NCBI GenBank assembly: GCA_002348905.1
Contig: DEBW01000181.1
Span: 2,880 to 17,041 of the forward strand
Origin: Ruminococcus flavefaciens
GTDB lineage: Bacteria > Bacillota > Clostridia > Oscillospirales > Ruminococcaceae
DNA length: 14,162 nucleotides
Direction of reading: 5' to 3'
Shown piece by piece: positions 1 to 5,113 of this stretch. The notes under the pieces were generated by a model that saw only the letters and a program-made list of their open reading frames with translations, ran no database searches and had not been told where the DNA came from. Position numbers and translations under genes: made by a program. Within the stretch, counting starts at the first letter, position 1, and each line of letters starts with the position of its first letter.

Positions 1-363
1 GAAGCAGAGCTGCCGATATTCACTCAAACCTGCAACTGGCTCGATATATATTTTAGTGGAAGAATTCCAGACTTCATACCGCCTATCAGCTTGAACACAA
101 CACCGTTCCGCAAGGCGGTATATGATATACTGCTCACGATACCCTATGGACAAACCATGACCTATGGTGAGATTGCCAATATCATAGCAGAGCAGAATGG
201 TGTGGAGCGTATGTCCGCCCAGGCAGTTGGCGGTGCTGTGGGACATAATCCTGTCTCGATCATTATCCCGTGTCACAGAGTAGTCGGTGCGGACGGAAGT
301 CTGACCGGATACGCAGGCGGTCTTGATAGAAAAATAGAATTGCTGAAACTGGAAAAACAATAA
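1..363 (+). CDS. ogt: Methylated-DNA--protein-cysteine S-methyltransferase (O6-alkylguanine alkyltransferase), 3' part
   Basis: Suicide DNA-repair enzyme that moves a methyl or alkyl group from O6 of guanine to its own cysteine. The frame is open from base 1, so the gene starts outside the window; 120 residues are visible of a family usually 150-175 long. A TTG at 91 is not the start, because the preceding codons encode the typical WLDIYFSG linker between the N-terminal domain and the DNA-binding domain. Seen in order: winged-helix segment TPFRKAVYDILLTIPYGQT, the TYGEIA helix, then the active-site PCHRVV motif with the acceptor Cys codon at 271-273, and the closing LTGYAGGL segment. All key residues are present. 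It ends in its own terminator. Whether it is host chromosome or element cargo cannot be told from the window. ogt is used as a family symbol. Confidence 0.95.
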   Translation, partial: EAELPIFTQTCNWLDIYFSGRIPDFIPPISLNTTPFRKAVYDILLTIPYGQTMTYGEIANIIAEQNGVERMSAQAVGGAVGHNPVSIIIPCHRVVGADGSLTGYAGGLDRKIELLKLEKQ

Positions 364-378
364 TCGAATAATTCACTG

Positions 379-411
379 AAGCACTGAGCGTTGATTGCTC
401 GGTGCTTTTTT
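379..411 (+). terminator. Rho-independent terminator of the ogt-like gene
   Basis: Stem 379-389 pairs with 397-407 (AAGCACTGAGC with GCTCGGTGCTT, one G-T wobble), a 7-nt loop, then a T run to 411. It lies 15 bp after the stop codon. Confidence 0.9.
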
Positions 412-465
412 CATTTTTCCAGTGCAAATTACACCGGGGAAAACTGAAAATATACCTAAAGTTCG

Positions 466-508
466 TGCGCAATGCGGCTGGACAATCGCCTTCATTGCGC
501 GCTATAAT
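466..508 (+). promoter_or_regulatory. Promoter P1 with flanking inverted repeat, upstream of the TnpW-like gene
   Basis: A -35 TGGACA (479-484), 18-nt spacer and perfect -10 TATAAT (503-508). The -35 is bracketed by an 8-bp inverted repeat, GCGCAATG (467-474) and CATTGCGC (493-500), which looks like a repressor site. Transcription would give a ~120-nt leader before the TnpW-like start. A similar module recurs at 832-865. Confidence 0.65.
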
Positions 509-638
509 ATTCATAGTCGCAAAATACTCGGTCGGTCGAAAGGAAGAAATACTGACCTTGCGGCTGCGTAGAGGGTAAGAGAAAGAAAGCGATGCCCTCA
601 CCAATGCGTAGAGAGATAAAAGCAAAGGAAAAATCGCT

Positions 639-797
639 ATGAACAAAGACAACAATGTATCCGAGTACAAGATTGGACGAACAACTTACATCGTTAAGTT
701 AGTTTTTGACCCTGCTTCAAAGGAACGCCTTTCGGATATCCTGCAAAGACTCATAGACCGTGAGTGTGAAGAAATGCTCGGTGAATCCGGACAATAA
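639..797 (+). CDS. TnpW-family transposon-encoded small protein
   Basis: A 52-residue protein starting MNKDNNVSEYKIGRTTYIVK. The KIGRTTYIV block followed by a short helical region (LSDILQRLIDREC) matches my memory of small TnpW-family proteins found beside large serine recombinases in clostridial conjugative and mobilizable elements. Their molecular role is not established. The ATG at 639 is preceded by an AAAGGA ribosome site nine bases upstream and sits behind promoter P1 with a purine-rich ~120-nt leader. No recombinase gene lies next to it here, which is unusual, so it may be a remnant or its partner may lie elsewhere in the element. The family call rests on motif recall only. Confidence 0.75.
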   Translation: MNKDNNVSEYKIGRTTYIVKLVFDPASKERLSDILQRLIDRECEEMLGESGQ

Positions 798-831
798 CCT
801 GAGAAGCAGGCTGTGTAAAATCGTCATTTCA

Positions 832-865
832 GCGCATTGTATTTAATGATATATTGCGCTATAAT
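832..865 (+). promoter_or_regulatory. Promoter P2 with flanking inverted repeat, upstream of the 70-aa gene
   Basis: A perfect -10 TATAAT (860-865) with a weak -35 TTGTAT (837-842) at 17-nt spacing. AGCGCA (831-836) and TGCGCT (855-860) form an inverted repeat across the promoter, echoing the GCGCAATG/CATTGCGC arms of P1. Downstream it shares CATAG, CGC, TCGG and AAAGGAAG in the same order as P1. Confidence 0.55.
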
Positions 866-906
866 GATAACATAGCTCGCTTTATCTGTCGGAAAGGAAG
901 GTTAAT

Positions 907-939
907 ATGACAGATGTGAGCAAGCCATATGGAGAGTAA
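907..939 (+). CDS. Putative 10-codon leader peptide
   Basis: The micro-ORF MTDVSKPYGE starts with ATG at 907 and has a strong ribosome site (AAGGAAG, about 5-6 nt upstream) on a transcript expected from promoter P2. It ends 74 bases before the 70-aa gene. A second frame overlaps it from the ATG at 929 (MESNPQAAIFQYII..., 26 codons, hydrophobic middle, stop at 1007-1009 inside the ribosome site of the next gene). That second ATG has no clear ribosome site of its own, so it could depend on coupling. A regulatory leader is an inference; neither peptide is recognised. Confidence 0.4.
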   Translation: MTDVSKPYGE

Positions 940-1013
940 CCCCCAAGCAGCTATTTTTCAATATATAATCATCAGTATAACAATATCGTTATTGAAAAAA
1001 TGGAGGTAATCAT

Positions 1014-1226
1014 ATGTTAGCAATACCCGAATTGGCAATGCCCCGAAGCCGTAAGGTAACAACCGTATGCAACGGCAGGCGTGAGGTCTGGACGGACTAC
1101 GAAGAAGCAAAGGCATATTTCCTTGAAATGATGATGACCGCCGAGGGCGAGGAACGTGACAGAGCGGAGTGCATTTATATTCAGCTCATACATGGGCTGT
1201 CGGAGTGTTCGGACGAGAACGAATAA
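1014..1226 (+). CDS. Small conserved-looking mobile-element protein, unknown function
   Basis: A 70-residue protein. The ATG at 1014 has an excellent GGAGGT ribosome site 7 nt upstream. It has a basic N-terminus (PRSRKVTTV), a likely beta-hairpin (VCNGRREVWTDY) and then a helical part (EEAKAYFLEMMMTAEGEERDRAECIYIQLI) ending LSECSDENE. The pattern 'sequence, YEEAKAYF, EGEERDR, Y..L..GL..CSDE' resembles small uncharacterised proteins I associate with clostridial integrative elements, usually near recombinase or TnpW genes. There is no signal peptide or membrane segment. Promoter P2 and the leader micro-ORF precede it and a terminator follows at once, so it is monocistronic. The function is not known. 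Confidence 0.8.
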   Translation: MLAIPELAMPRSRKVTTVCNGRREVWTDYEEAKAYFLEMMMTAEGEERDRAECIYIQLIHGLSECSDENE

Positions 1227-1231
1227 TAACA

Positions 1232-1265
1232 AAAAGGCTTTGCAGAAATGCAGAGCCTTTTGCTT
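1232..1265 (+). terminator. Terminator of the 70-aa gene
   Basis: Stem 1232-1244 pairs with 1249-1261 (AAAAGGCTTTGCA with TGCAGAGCCTTTT, one wobble) around a GAAA tetraloop. The T-rich 3' arm provides the U tract. It starts six bases after the stop codon at 1224-1226. Confidence 0.85.
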
Positions 1266-1288
1266 TGTCCTCAGACGAACGGAAATGC

Positions 1289-1319
1289 CCCTCAGAGCCG
1301 TCCGTGACGGTTATGAGGG
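1289..1319. other. Hairpin between two terminators
   Basis: CCCTCA (1289-1294) pairs with TGAGGG (1314-1319), and the inner CCGTC (1298-1302) pairs with GACGG (1306-1310), with 3-nt symmetric bulges. There is no T run, so it is not a terminator itself. It could be a small structured RNA or a protein site. Confidence 0.5.
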
Positions 1320-1341
1320 AACTAACCGCTGAAAAAGAAAG

Positions 1342-1372
1342 ACGGCACAGAGAGCGTTCTCCGTGCCGTTTT
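1342..1372. terminator. Bidirectional terminator between the left + strand genes and the - strand cargo operon
   Basis: A 12-bp stem, ACGGCACAGAGA (1342-1353) with TCTCCGTGCCGT (1358-1369), has one mismatch and a 4-nt loop. TTTT follows on the + strand and a T-rich CTTTCTTTTTC follows on the - strand, so it can stop transcripts from both sides. It is the likely end of the - strand operon. Confidence 0.75.
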
Positions 1373-1395
1373 ATCATTATGTTTCATATTGCAGT

Positions 1396-1415
1396 AGTGC
1401 CGAAATCATATCAGC
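1396..1415. repeat. 20-bp direct repeat, copy 1
   Basis: AGTGCCGAAATCATATCAGC here matches 19 of 20 bases of the copy at 1864-1883. On the - strand each copy lies 16-18 bases past the stop codon of a small cargo gene (the genes ending at 1433 and 1899). Confidence 0.85.
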
Positions 1416-1432
1416 TTTTCCAGCTTGCTCCG

Positions 1433-1792
1433 TTAATAAGGAAATTCAGGCTCAATTCTGATCTCAATATTGGCAGCTTCGAGCTTTTCCTTGATTGTCT
1501 TAACTTCAACAGCCTTACCGCAGAAAATTTCGACAGGGGCTTTCTCTATCAGCTTTTTGGCTTCAACATAGTTGCAATTTGCAGTTTCAGAAACCAACTT
1601 AATGTTTGACAGAGAGTTTTCACTTGATACAAGAATCATGCGATAATCATTTTCATCTAAGTTTATTGGATCAATATAAGTTGTTGCCCAGCCCCAGCCA
1701 CAATTCGGACAAGTCATTCCAATTGGATAAAAATCCGACAGTGGTTTCATCTCAGCTCCGCATTTCTCACATATAACAATATCGTCACTCAT
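1433..1792 (-). CDS. Zinc-ribbon protein with an L7/L12 C-terminal-like domain, unknown function
   Basis: A 119-residue protein. Residues 8-33 hold two Cys pairs, CEKC and CPNC, forming a zinc ribbon. After a linker, residues ~62-117 show the pattern of the ribosomal L7/L12 C-terminal domain: strand (NIKLVSE), helix, EAKKLIEKAP, strand (VEIFCG), helix (AVEVKTIKEKLEAA), strand (NIEIRIEPE). It is far too divergent, and has the wrong context, to be ribosomal protein L7/L12. The start has an AAGGTGAT ribosome site. It is the last gene of the - strand cargo cluster and is separated from its neighbour by 106 bases containing a repeat. A candidate immunity or accessory protein of the toxin locus, by position only. 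The domain match is visual. Confidence 0.75.
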   Translation of the reverse strand: MSDDIVICEKCGAEMKPLSDFYPIGMTCPNCGWGWATTYIDPINLDENDYRMILVSSENSLSNIKLVSETANCNYVEAKKLIEKAPVEIFCGKAVEVKTIKEKLEAANIEIRIEPEFPY

Positions 1793-1863
1793 ACTATCAC
1801 CTTGTTATGCAAAATTTATGGGCTTGATAGGATTTTCCATTCTCTTACCGTTAGGTATGTAGG

Positions 1864-1883
1864 AGTGCCGAAATTATATCAGC
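1864..1883. repeat. 20-bp direct repeat, copy 2
   Basis: AGTGCCGAAATTATATCAGC differs from copy 1 (1396-1415) by one base. Here it sits inside an inverted repeat, GGAGTGC (1862-1868) and GCACTCC (1882-1888), just past the stop of the gene ending at 1899. Confidence 0.85.
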
Positions 1884-1898
1884 ACTCCGCATTTTTGA

Positions 1899-2438
1899 TT
1901 ACTTCAAGATGATCGAAAGGTATCTACCATCAAAATAATCTCCAAGTCCATCGGAACCAGTTGCGGTATACGTTGAAACAGCTTCCGTATCAGGCAGAGT
2001 AATATCATTAGCGGACAATATACCGATCACGCATTCAAGGGGAGATAATGCTTCGGGCGCACCGCTTTCAACTGTTGTATATGCGTAAGCCATAGCAATA
2101 TCGTAAATGCTTTTCATCAATACATTCAAATCCTGATCTGTTGCATTAAGAATGTGTGTAAATGAAATGTACTCCTCTTTCGACAGATACTCGAAGTCAG
2201 ATTCTTCATAGCTTTTGAATTCAAACAGACATTCCGGCACAATCTCGATATATCTGTAAGAGCTTTCATCAAGGTAATTACTACCGTCAATGATACTCCA
2301 CATTATCTCAGCAACTGGAGAAAAATCAACATTAGGGTAAACAGTAACCGCATACTTTTCAAAACACATGATTGCATAGGCTACTCTGCCTAAAACAGAT
2401 ACATTTATAAATTCTTCGACCATAGAATAGTCATTCAT
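1899..2438 (-). CDS. Hypothetical acidic protein, candidate immunity protein
   Basis: About 179 residues starting MNDYSMVEEFINVSV. The start is chosen at the second of two adjacent ATGs (2438; alternative 2441): GAGG lies 6 bases upstream, and both ATGs overlap the end of the preceding gene (stop at 2431-2433), so translation is coupled. An upstream in-frame ATG at 2522 would overlap the neighbour by 92 bases with a very basic tail and is unlikely. The protein is acidic, mostly helical in appearance, with no signal peptide or membrane helix; it ends DYFDGRYLSIILK. I do not recognise the family with certainty. Small acidic proteins two genes after a nuclease toxin are often immunity proteins, so that role is inferred from position. 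Confidence 0.75.
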   Translation of the reverse strand: MNDYSMVEEFINVSVLGRVAYAIMCFEKYAVTVYPNVDFSPVAEIMWSIIDGSNYLDESSYRYIEIVPECLFEFKSYEESDFEYLSKEEYISFTHILNATDQDLNVLMKSIYDIAMAYAYTTVESGAPEALSPLECVIGILSANDITLPDTEAVSTYTATGSDGLGDYFDGRYLSIILK

Positions 2439-2772
2439 CATCGTCCTCAGCTTCTTCAAACATTTCTTCCCAAGTTTCTTCTGAGATTTCTTTGTTCCTA
2501 TTAAGACGGTTGCGAAAAACATCTATTGTAGACTTGTATCCAAGTTCATAAAGTTCACAATTGACACCAATTGCTGACAAGAGATCATATAATTCAATAA
2601 TGGCAATCAAGGCATTCATATTGCTCATTTCAGTTTCAAGGAATAATTTATTACCCTTAATCATATTCTTTATTTCTGAAAATGGAAGATTTGTTTTATC
2701 CTTGATAGCTTTCATGCACTTAGCAGACGGCTTTTCACAGATAACTTTAAGACCTTGCATTAGATTTTCCAT
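2431..2772 (-). CDS. L7/L12 C-terminal-like small protein next to the toxin, candidate immunity protein
   Basis: A 113-residue protein. An ideal AGGAGG ribosome site lies 6 nt before the ATG and overlaps the stop codon of the nuclease gene, 10 bases away, so the two are co-expressed. Residues ~8-78 follow the alternating strand/helix plan of the ribosomal L7/L12 C-terminal domain (LKVICEK, SAKCMKAIKDKTNLPFSEIK, NKLFLE, ALIAIIELYDLLSAIGVNCELYE). The tail is strongly acidic (EETWEEMFEEAEDDDE), which would suit binding a basic nuclease. The position directly behind the toxin makes it the first candidate for the cognate immunity protein. The fold and role are inferences; it is certainly not the housekeeping ribosomal protein. 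Confidence 0.8.
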   Translation of the reverse strand: MENLMQGLKVICEKPSAKCMKAIKDKTNLPFSEIKNMIKGNKLFLETEMSNMNALIAIIELYDLLSAIGVNCELYELGYKSTIDVFRNRLNRNKEISEETWEEMFEEAEDDDE

Positions 2773-2782
2773 AAATTACCTC

Positions 2783-3346
2783 CTAAAATTCAATTATAAT
2801 CTTAATAGGCATACCTGGTAAGCTTTTCCTGTAAGCACCGCCGTGCCAACCATATAAGTGTTCTCTAAATGTTGCAGGATATATGAGTCCACCTAAATTA
2901 GCTAACTGGGGATACTTTGAAGCGCTGTACGAATGATGCCCCTGTATCACTTTTCCATTAAACTTGGGGCGTTTATCATTTATTATATCATTTCGTTGTT
3001 CCTTTGTCCAGTTTCTGGTTCCCTTTTCTCCTCGAAGAAGTTTAGCTTTTTCAGCATCCCAAAAGTTGGACACTCCCTTGTCTCTTCGTTCCTTAAAACG
3101 TTCTGCCCATCTAAGTTCACGAAATTCTTGTTTTGTTATTGTTCGATTATCTCTTTTCTGCCGTAAGTTTTTTAACCGTTTAGCACTTGGTATCTTATAA
3201 GGGAGTCTGTGCTGCCTCAAATCATGTCCTTTTGCATTATTGGCAATTGTTGAAACAATTTCATTATACACAGCAAGTGTTAATGCTTGCTGTGTATTTA
3301 ATGCTCCCATAGTGCCACTGAACAGACCACAATAACTCTTGCTCAT
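2783..3346 (-). CDS. GHH/HNH-type nuclease toxin-like protein
   Basis: A 187-residue, very basic protein, probably a DNA or RNA endonuclease of the HNH/endonuclease VII (beta-beta-alpha metal) fold as used by polymorphic toxins. The N-terminus is short and carries SYCGLFSGTMG; there is no signal peptide, LXG or WXG domain. Residues ~85-130 have the pre-nuclease block common in these toxins (FWDAEKAKLLRGEKGTRNWT, then RPKFNGKVIQ). The catalytic region has GHH at 136-138, ASKYPQLAN to 150, IYPATFREHLYGWHGG to 170 and SLPGMP at the end; His137/138, Asn150, His163 and His168 are the likely metal and catalytic residues. ATG at 3346 overlaps the stop of the DUF4417 gene (TAATG), so translation is coupled. 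The toxin role is inferred from the domain; targets and delivery are unknown. Confidence 0.8.
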   Translation of the reverse strand: MSKSYCGLFSGTMGALNTQQALTLAVYNEIVSTIANNAKGHDLRQHRLPYKIPSAKRLKNLRQKRDNRTITKQEFRELRWAERFKERRDKGVSNFWDAEKAKLLRGEKGTRNWTKEQRNDIINDKRPKFNGKVIQGHHSYSASKYPQLANLGGLIYPATFREHLYGWHGGAYRKSLPGMPIKIIIEF

Positions 3347-4050
3347 TACTTCGCCCTCCCTGCAAACACCTTGCTTGTCTTGCTGGGATAGGCAAGAATA
3401 GTTATGCCCTGTTCTTCAAGCTTCTTAAAGCACTTGTAATTAGCAGAGCCATAGACAATGATCGTGTGAGGGTGAAGCCGTTTTACTAACTCTTTCAGCC
3501 CCTCCTCAAAGCGTTCACGATCTTCGAGCTTACGGGGACTTCCGCCGACAGTACCGATAGCAACAACACTGTTTTCAGGTATGCCGTCAAAACAGTACCA
3601 GTATGTTTCGGAAGTACCCCAACGGACATTGTTGATTACAGCATGACCGCAGAGCGTACCGAACCAATAGCCGAAAGCTCTCATACGGTACACGTTCCAC
3701 AGTTTCAGCGGCAGGGGAAAATCCTGATAGAGCGAGAAGTCGGGAGTAATAATGCCAGCGAAGTGGCTCAGTACCTTGTAAGCGTGATTGCTGCGAAACC
3801 AAATGCCCTTAAAAGAGTCGAAATCGCCGTCATCGGCATAGAAACACACATAGGCAAGGCTCATAAAGTCCTTGTTGTGTTTGCGCATCTCCTTACGGTA
3901 CAGCTCTTTTGCTTCCTTGTAGGTGAGGATAAGTGCAGGCATTTCGATAGCTGTTGTCGGGCAGGACGGAATATCGTTCTCCGAGAACTTTGCACCGAGT
4001 ACCATGTACGGTCTCCACCATACGTCCTTGATACCTTTACGTATATTCAT
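3346..4050 (-). CDS. DUF4417 domain protein
   Basis: A 234-residue soluble protein. The core matches the DUF4417 pattern as I remember it: IPSCPTTAIEMPALILTYKEA near the N-terminus, a D-rich strand (VCFYADDGDFDSFKGIW), GIITPDFSLYQDFPLPLKLWN, then NNVRWG, YCFDGIPENSVVAIGTVG and HPHTIIVYGS near the C-terminus. No function is established for this domain. ATG at 4050 (MNIRKGIKDVWW) is preferred over a TTG at 4080, because AAGGAG lies 12 bases before the ATG. It heads the - strand operon and is translationally coupled to the nuclease gene by TAATG. Such tight coupling suggests the two proteins act together, for example as an activator, carrier or target-modifier of the nuclease. Confidence 0.85.
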   Translation of the reverse strand: MNIRKGIKDVWWRPYMVLGAKFSENDIPSCPTTAIEMPALILTYKEAKELYRKEMRKHNKDFMSLAYVCFYADDGDFDSFKGIWFRSNHAYKVLSHFAGIITPDFSLYQDFPLPLKLWNVYRMRAFGYWFGTLCGHAVINNVRWGTSETYWYCFDGIPENSVVAIGTVGGSPRKLEDRERFEEGLKELVKRLHPHTIIVYGSANYKCFKKLEEQGITILAYPSKTSKVFAGRAK

Positions 4051-4051
4051 T

Positions 4052-4080
4052 ATTATATCACACTCCTTGTGAAGATTCAA
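4052..4080 (-). promoter_or_regulatory. Promoter-like sequence overlapping the DUF4417 ribosome site
   Basis: On the - strand TTGAAT (4075-4080) and TATAAT (4052-4057) are 17 bases apart. If used, transcription would begin at about the ATG at 4050, giving an almost leaderless message. The AAGGAG ribosome site lies inside the spacer, so this may be chance. No other promoter fits between the terminator at 4096 and the gene. Confidence 0.35.
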
Positions 4081-4086
4081 TATGTT

Positions 4087-4170
4087 TTAAAAAGAAAACC
4101 GCATTAACGTGAATACAGAAATAGGACGCATTTGTCCTAATATCTGCAATCTAACACGTCAATGCGGTTT
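4087..4170 (-). terminator. Long composite terminator hairpin after the Cys-rich small gene
   Basis: Outer arms 4096-4111 and 4155-4170 pair over 16 bp (one G-U on the - strand). Inside, CAGA/TCTG (4116-4119, 4143-4146) and TAGGAC/GTCCTA (4122-4127, 4134-4139) pair as well. The - strand then runs TTTTCTTTTT, so it ends transcripts coming from the right, 26 bases past the stop of the gene at 4196. Confidence 0.75.
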
Positions 4171-4195
4171 ATTTGCAAGCCTATTGTGATAGTAT

Positions 4196-4360
4196 TTACG
4201 GCGGACGCTCTCCACCAATTGTTACAGTGATGTCCTTGTTATGCTTGGCAGGGCATTTTAACAACACCTTGATTGGATAACGAAGTTTGCTAAGCGTTTT
4301 TATCACAAAGCATTTCTTCTTGATCGGACATTTTTCGGAGCAGCGATAAATCTCTGGCAC
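4196..4360 (-). CDS. Small Cys-rich protein, unknown function
   Basis: A 54-residue ORF starting at a GTG (4360) with a strong ribosome site, AGAGGTGA six bases upstream. The product begins MPEIYRCSEKCPIKKKCF and ends ITVTIGGERPP. Cysteines at 7, 11, 17 and 36 suggest a small metal-binding fold; the rest is very basic, consistent with nucleic-acid binding. The long hairpin at 4087-4170 is placed as its terminator. Upstream it has the same TGTTCGC tandem repeat as the XRE operon, so it is probably in the same regulon, either by its own promoter or by readthrough from the ImmA gene 88 bases upstream. I do not recognise the family. That it is coding rests on ribosome site, Cys pattern and terminator position. 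Confidence 0.6.
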   Translation of the reverse strand: MPEIYRCSEKCPIKKKCFVIKTLSKLRYPIKVLLKCPAKHNKDITVTIGGERPP

Positions 4361-4381
4361 CTAAAGTCACCTCTTTCTATA

Positions 4382-4396
4382 TGTTCGCTTGTTCGC
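4382..4396. promoter_or_regulatory. Operator-like tandem repeat before the Cys-rich gene
   Basis: TGTTCGC at 4382-4388 and 4390-4396 (- strand GCGAACA twice, one base apart). The same heptamer occurs in perfect tandem at 5531-5544 just after the promoter of the XRE/ImmA operon, so the XRE protein is the likely binder. Confidence 0.6.
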
Positions 4397-4423
4397 ACTT
4401 TTCTAACATATGGGTTATTTTTT

Positions 4424-4445
4424 AGGGAATGCTTTAACATTCCCT
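4424..4445. repeat. Perfect palindrome after the ImmA stop codon
   Basis: AGGGAATG (4424-4431) and CATTCCCT (4438-4445) pair around a 6-nt loop, directly after the stop of the ImmA-like gene. There is no T run in the direction of transcription, so it is more likely an RNA-stability hairpin or protein site than a terminator. Confidence 0.6.
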
Positions 4446-4447
4446 GA

Positions 4448-5113
4448 TTATCTGAACTTTCCAAGAGCTTCAAGGCGATAGTGCATTGCCGTTGCCGAGA
4501 CATTGAATTCCGGCGCCATTTTATATGCTATCGCCCACGATTGCTTACTATTTGCTGAGATTGTAGTTGAAGCAAATTTATCATAGACAGCTAAAATAAC
4601 ATTCCTCGGCATAAGAAAATACGCCGCACATGAATTCGCCTGATACTCAATGATTTCAATAGCTGTCTTAGGCTTCCTCCTGTCTCCAAGAGCTTTGGCA
4701 TACGTTGCATGAGTGTAGTCAGCCTTAGAGTGAGCAAAACATCTTTTATGAAGAACCTGATGAAAGGTTTCGTGAATCACAGTGAAATTCTCACGTCCAC
4801 GATCATCGCCCTCTGTCAAAGTGCTGTCTATGAGGATAGTACCTTTTTCGAGGAAAATCTTTTTAGGCATCATGCCCTTTTTATAGTATGGCTTGTCCCA
4901 AACATACATATATCCGTCATTAAAGGCAGTTGCACCGAGGATAGACTGATCTGGTGTGATGTACTTCCAGTCGTAAGGCACATCAAGGCATTTCTCTATT
5001 ACTGCATAAACATCTATCGTTTTGGGCTTCTCCAGTAATGTGCTGTCAAATTTTCTGAGCATTTCAATTGCCTTTGCTTCGAGCTGATTAGGCGATAAAT
5101 CATAGTAAATCAA
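4448..5113 (-). CDS. ImmA/IrrE-family metallopeptidase
   Basis: A zinc protease of the ImmA/IrrE family, which in studied systems cleaves its partner XRE repressor and so switches genes on. A 221-residue product is predicted from a TTG at 5113, which overlaps the stop of the XRE gene (TTGA) and has AAAGGAG 10 bases upstream. An ATG at 5167 is in frame but would overlap the XRE gene by 58 bases with a basic, low-complexity start. The catalytic motif HETFH is at residues 114-118 and a likely third zinc ligand Glu at 156 (EIIEYQANSCAAYFLMP). The C-terminal region (FNVSATAMHYRL) is typical of the family. Same operon as, and probable antagonist of, the XRE protein. Confidence 0.9.
   Translation of the reverse strand: MIYYDLSPNQLEAKAIEMLRKFDSTLLEKPKTIDVYAVIEKCLDVPYDWKYITPDQSILGATAFNDGYMYVWDKPYYKKGMMPKKIFLEKGTILIDSTLTEGDDRGRENFTVIHETFHQVLHKRCFAHSKADYTHATYAKALGDRRKPKTAIEIIEYQANSCAAYFLMPRNVILAVYDKFASTTISANSKQSWAIAYKMAPEFNVSATAMHYRLEALGKFR

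Noticed and set aside
263..670. - strand open frame opposite the end of the alkyltransferase gene and promoter P1
   Set aside because: It crosses a terminator and a promoter region, has no ribosome site, and the opposite strand is well explained.
1169..1609. + strand open frame across 1169-1609
   Set aside because: It overlaps the end of the 70-aa gene, runs through two terminators and lies antisense to the zinc-ribbon gene.
1433..2772. True ribosomal protein L7/L12 genes
   Set aside because: Both proteins lack the L7/L12 N-terminal dimerisation domain and hinge, are very divergent, and sit behind a nuclease toxin gene rather than in rpl operons.
4382..4396. LexA/DinR box upstream of the Cys-rich gene
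   Set aside because: The half-sites are direct repeats (GCGAACA twice), not the CGAAC-N4-GTTCG palindrome of DinR.
4424..4445. Terminator of the ImmA gene
   Set aside because: The palindrome is perfect but on the transcribed strand it is followed by A-rich, not T-rich, sequence.
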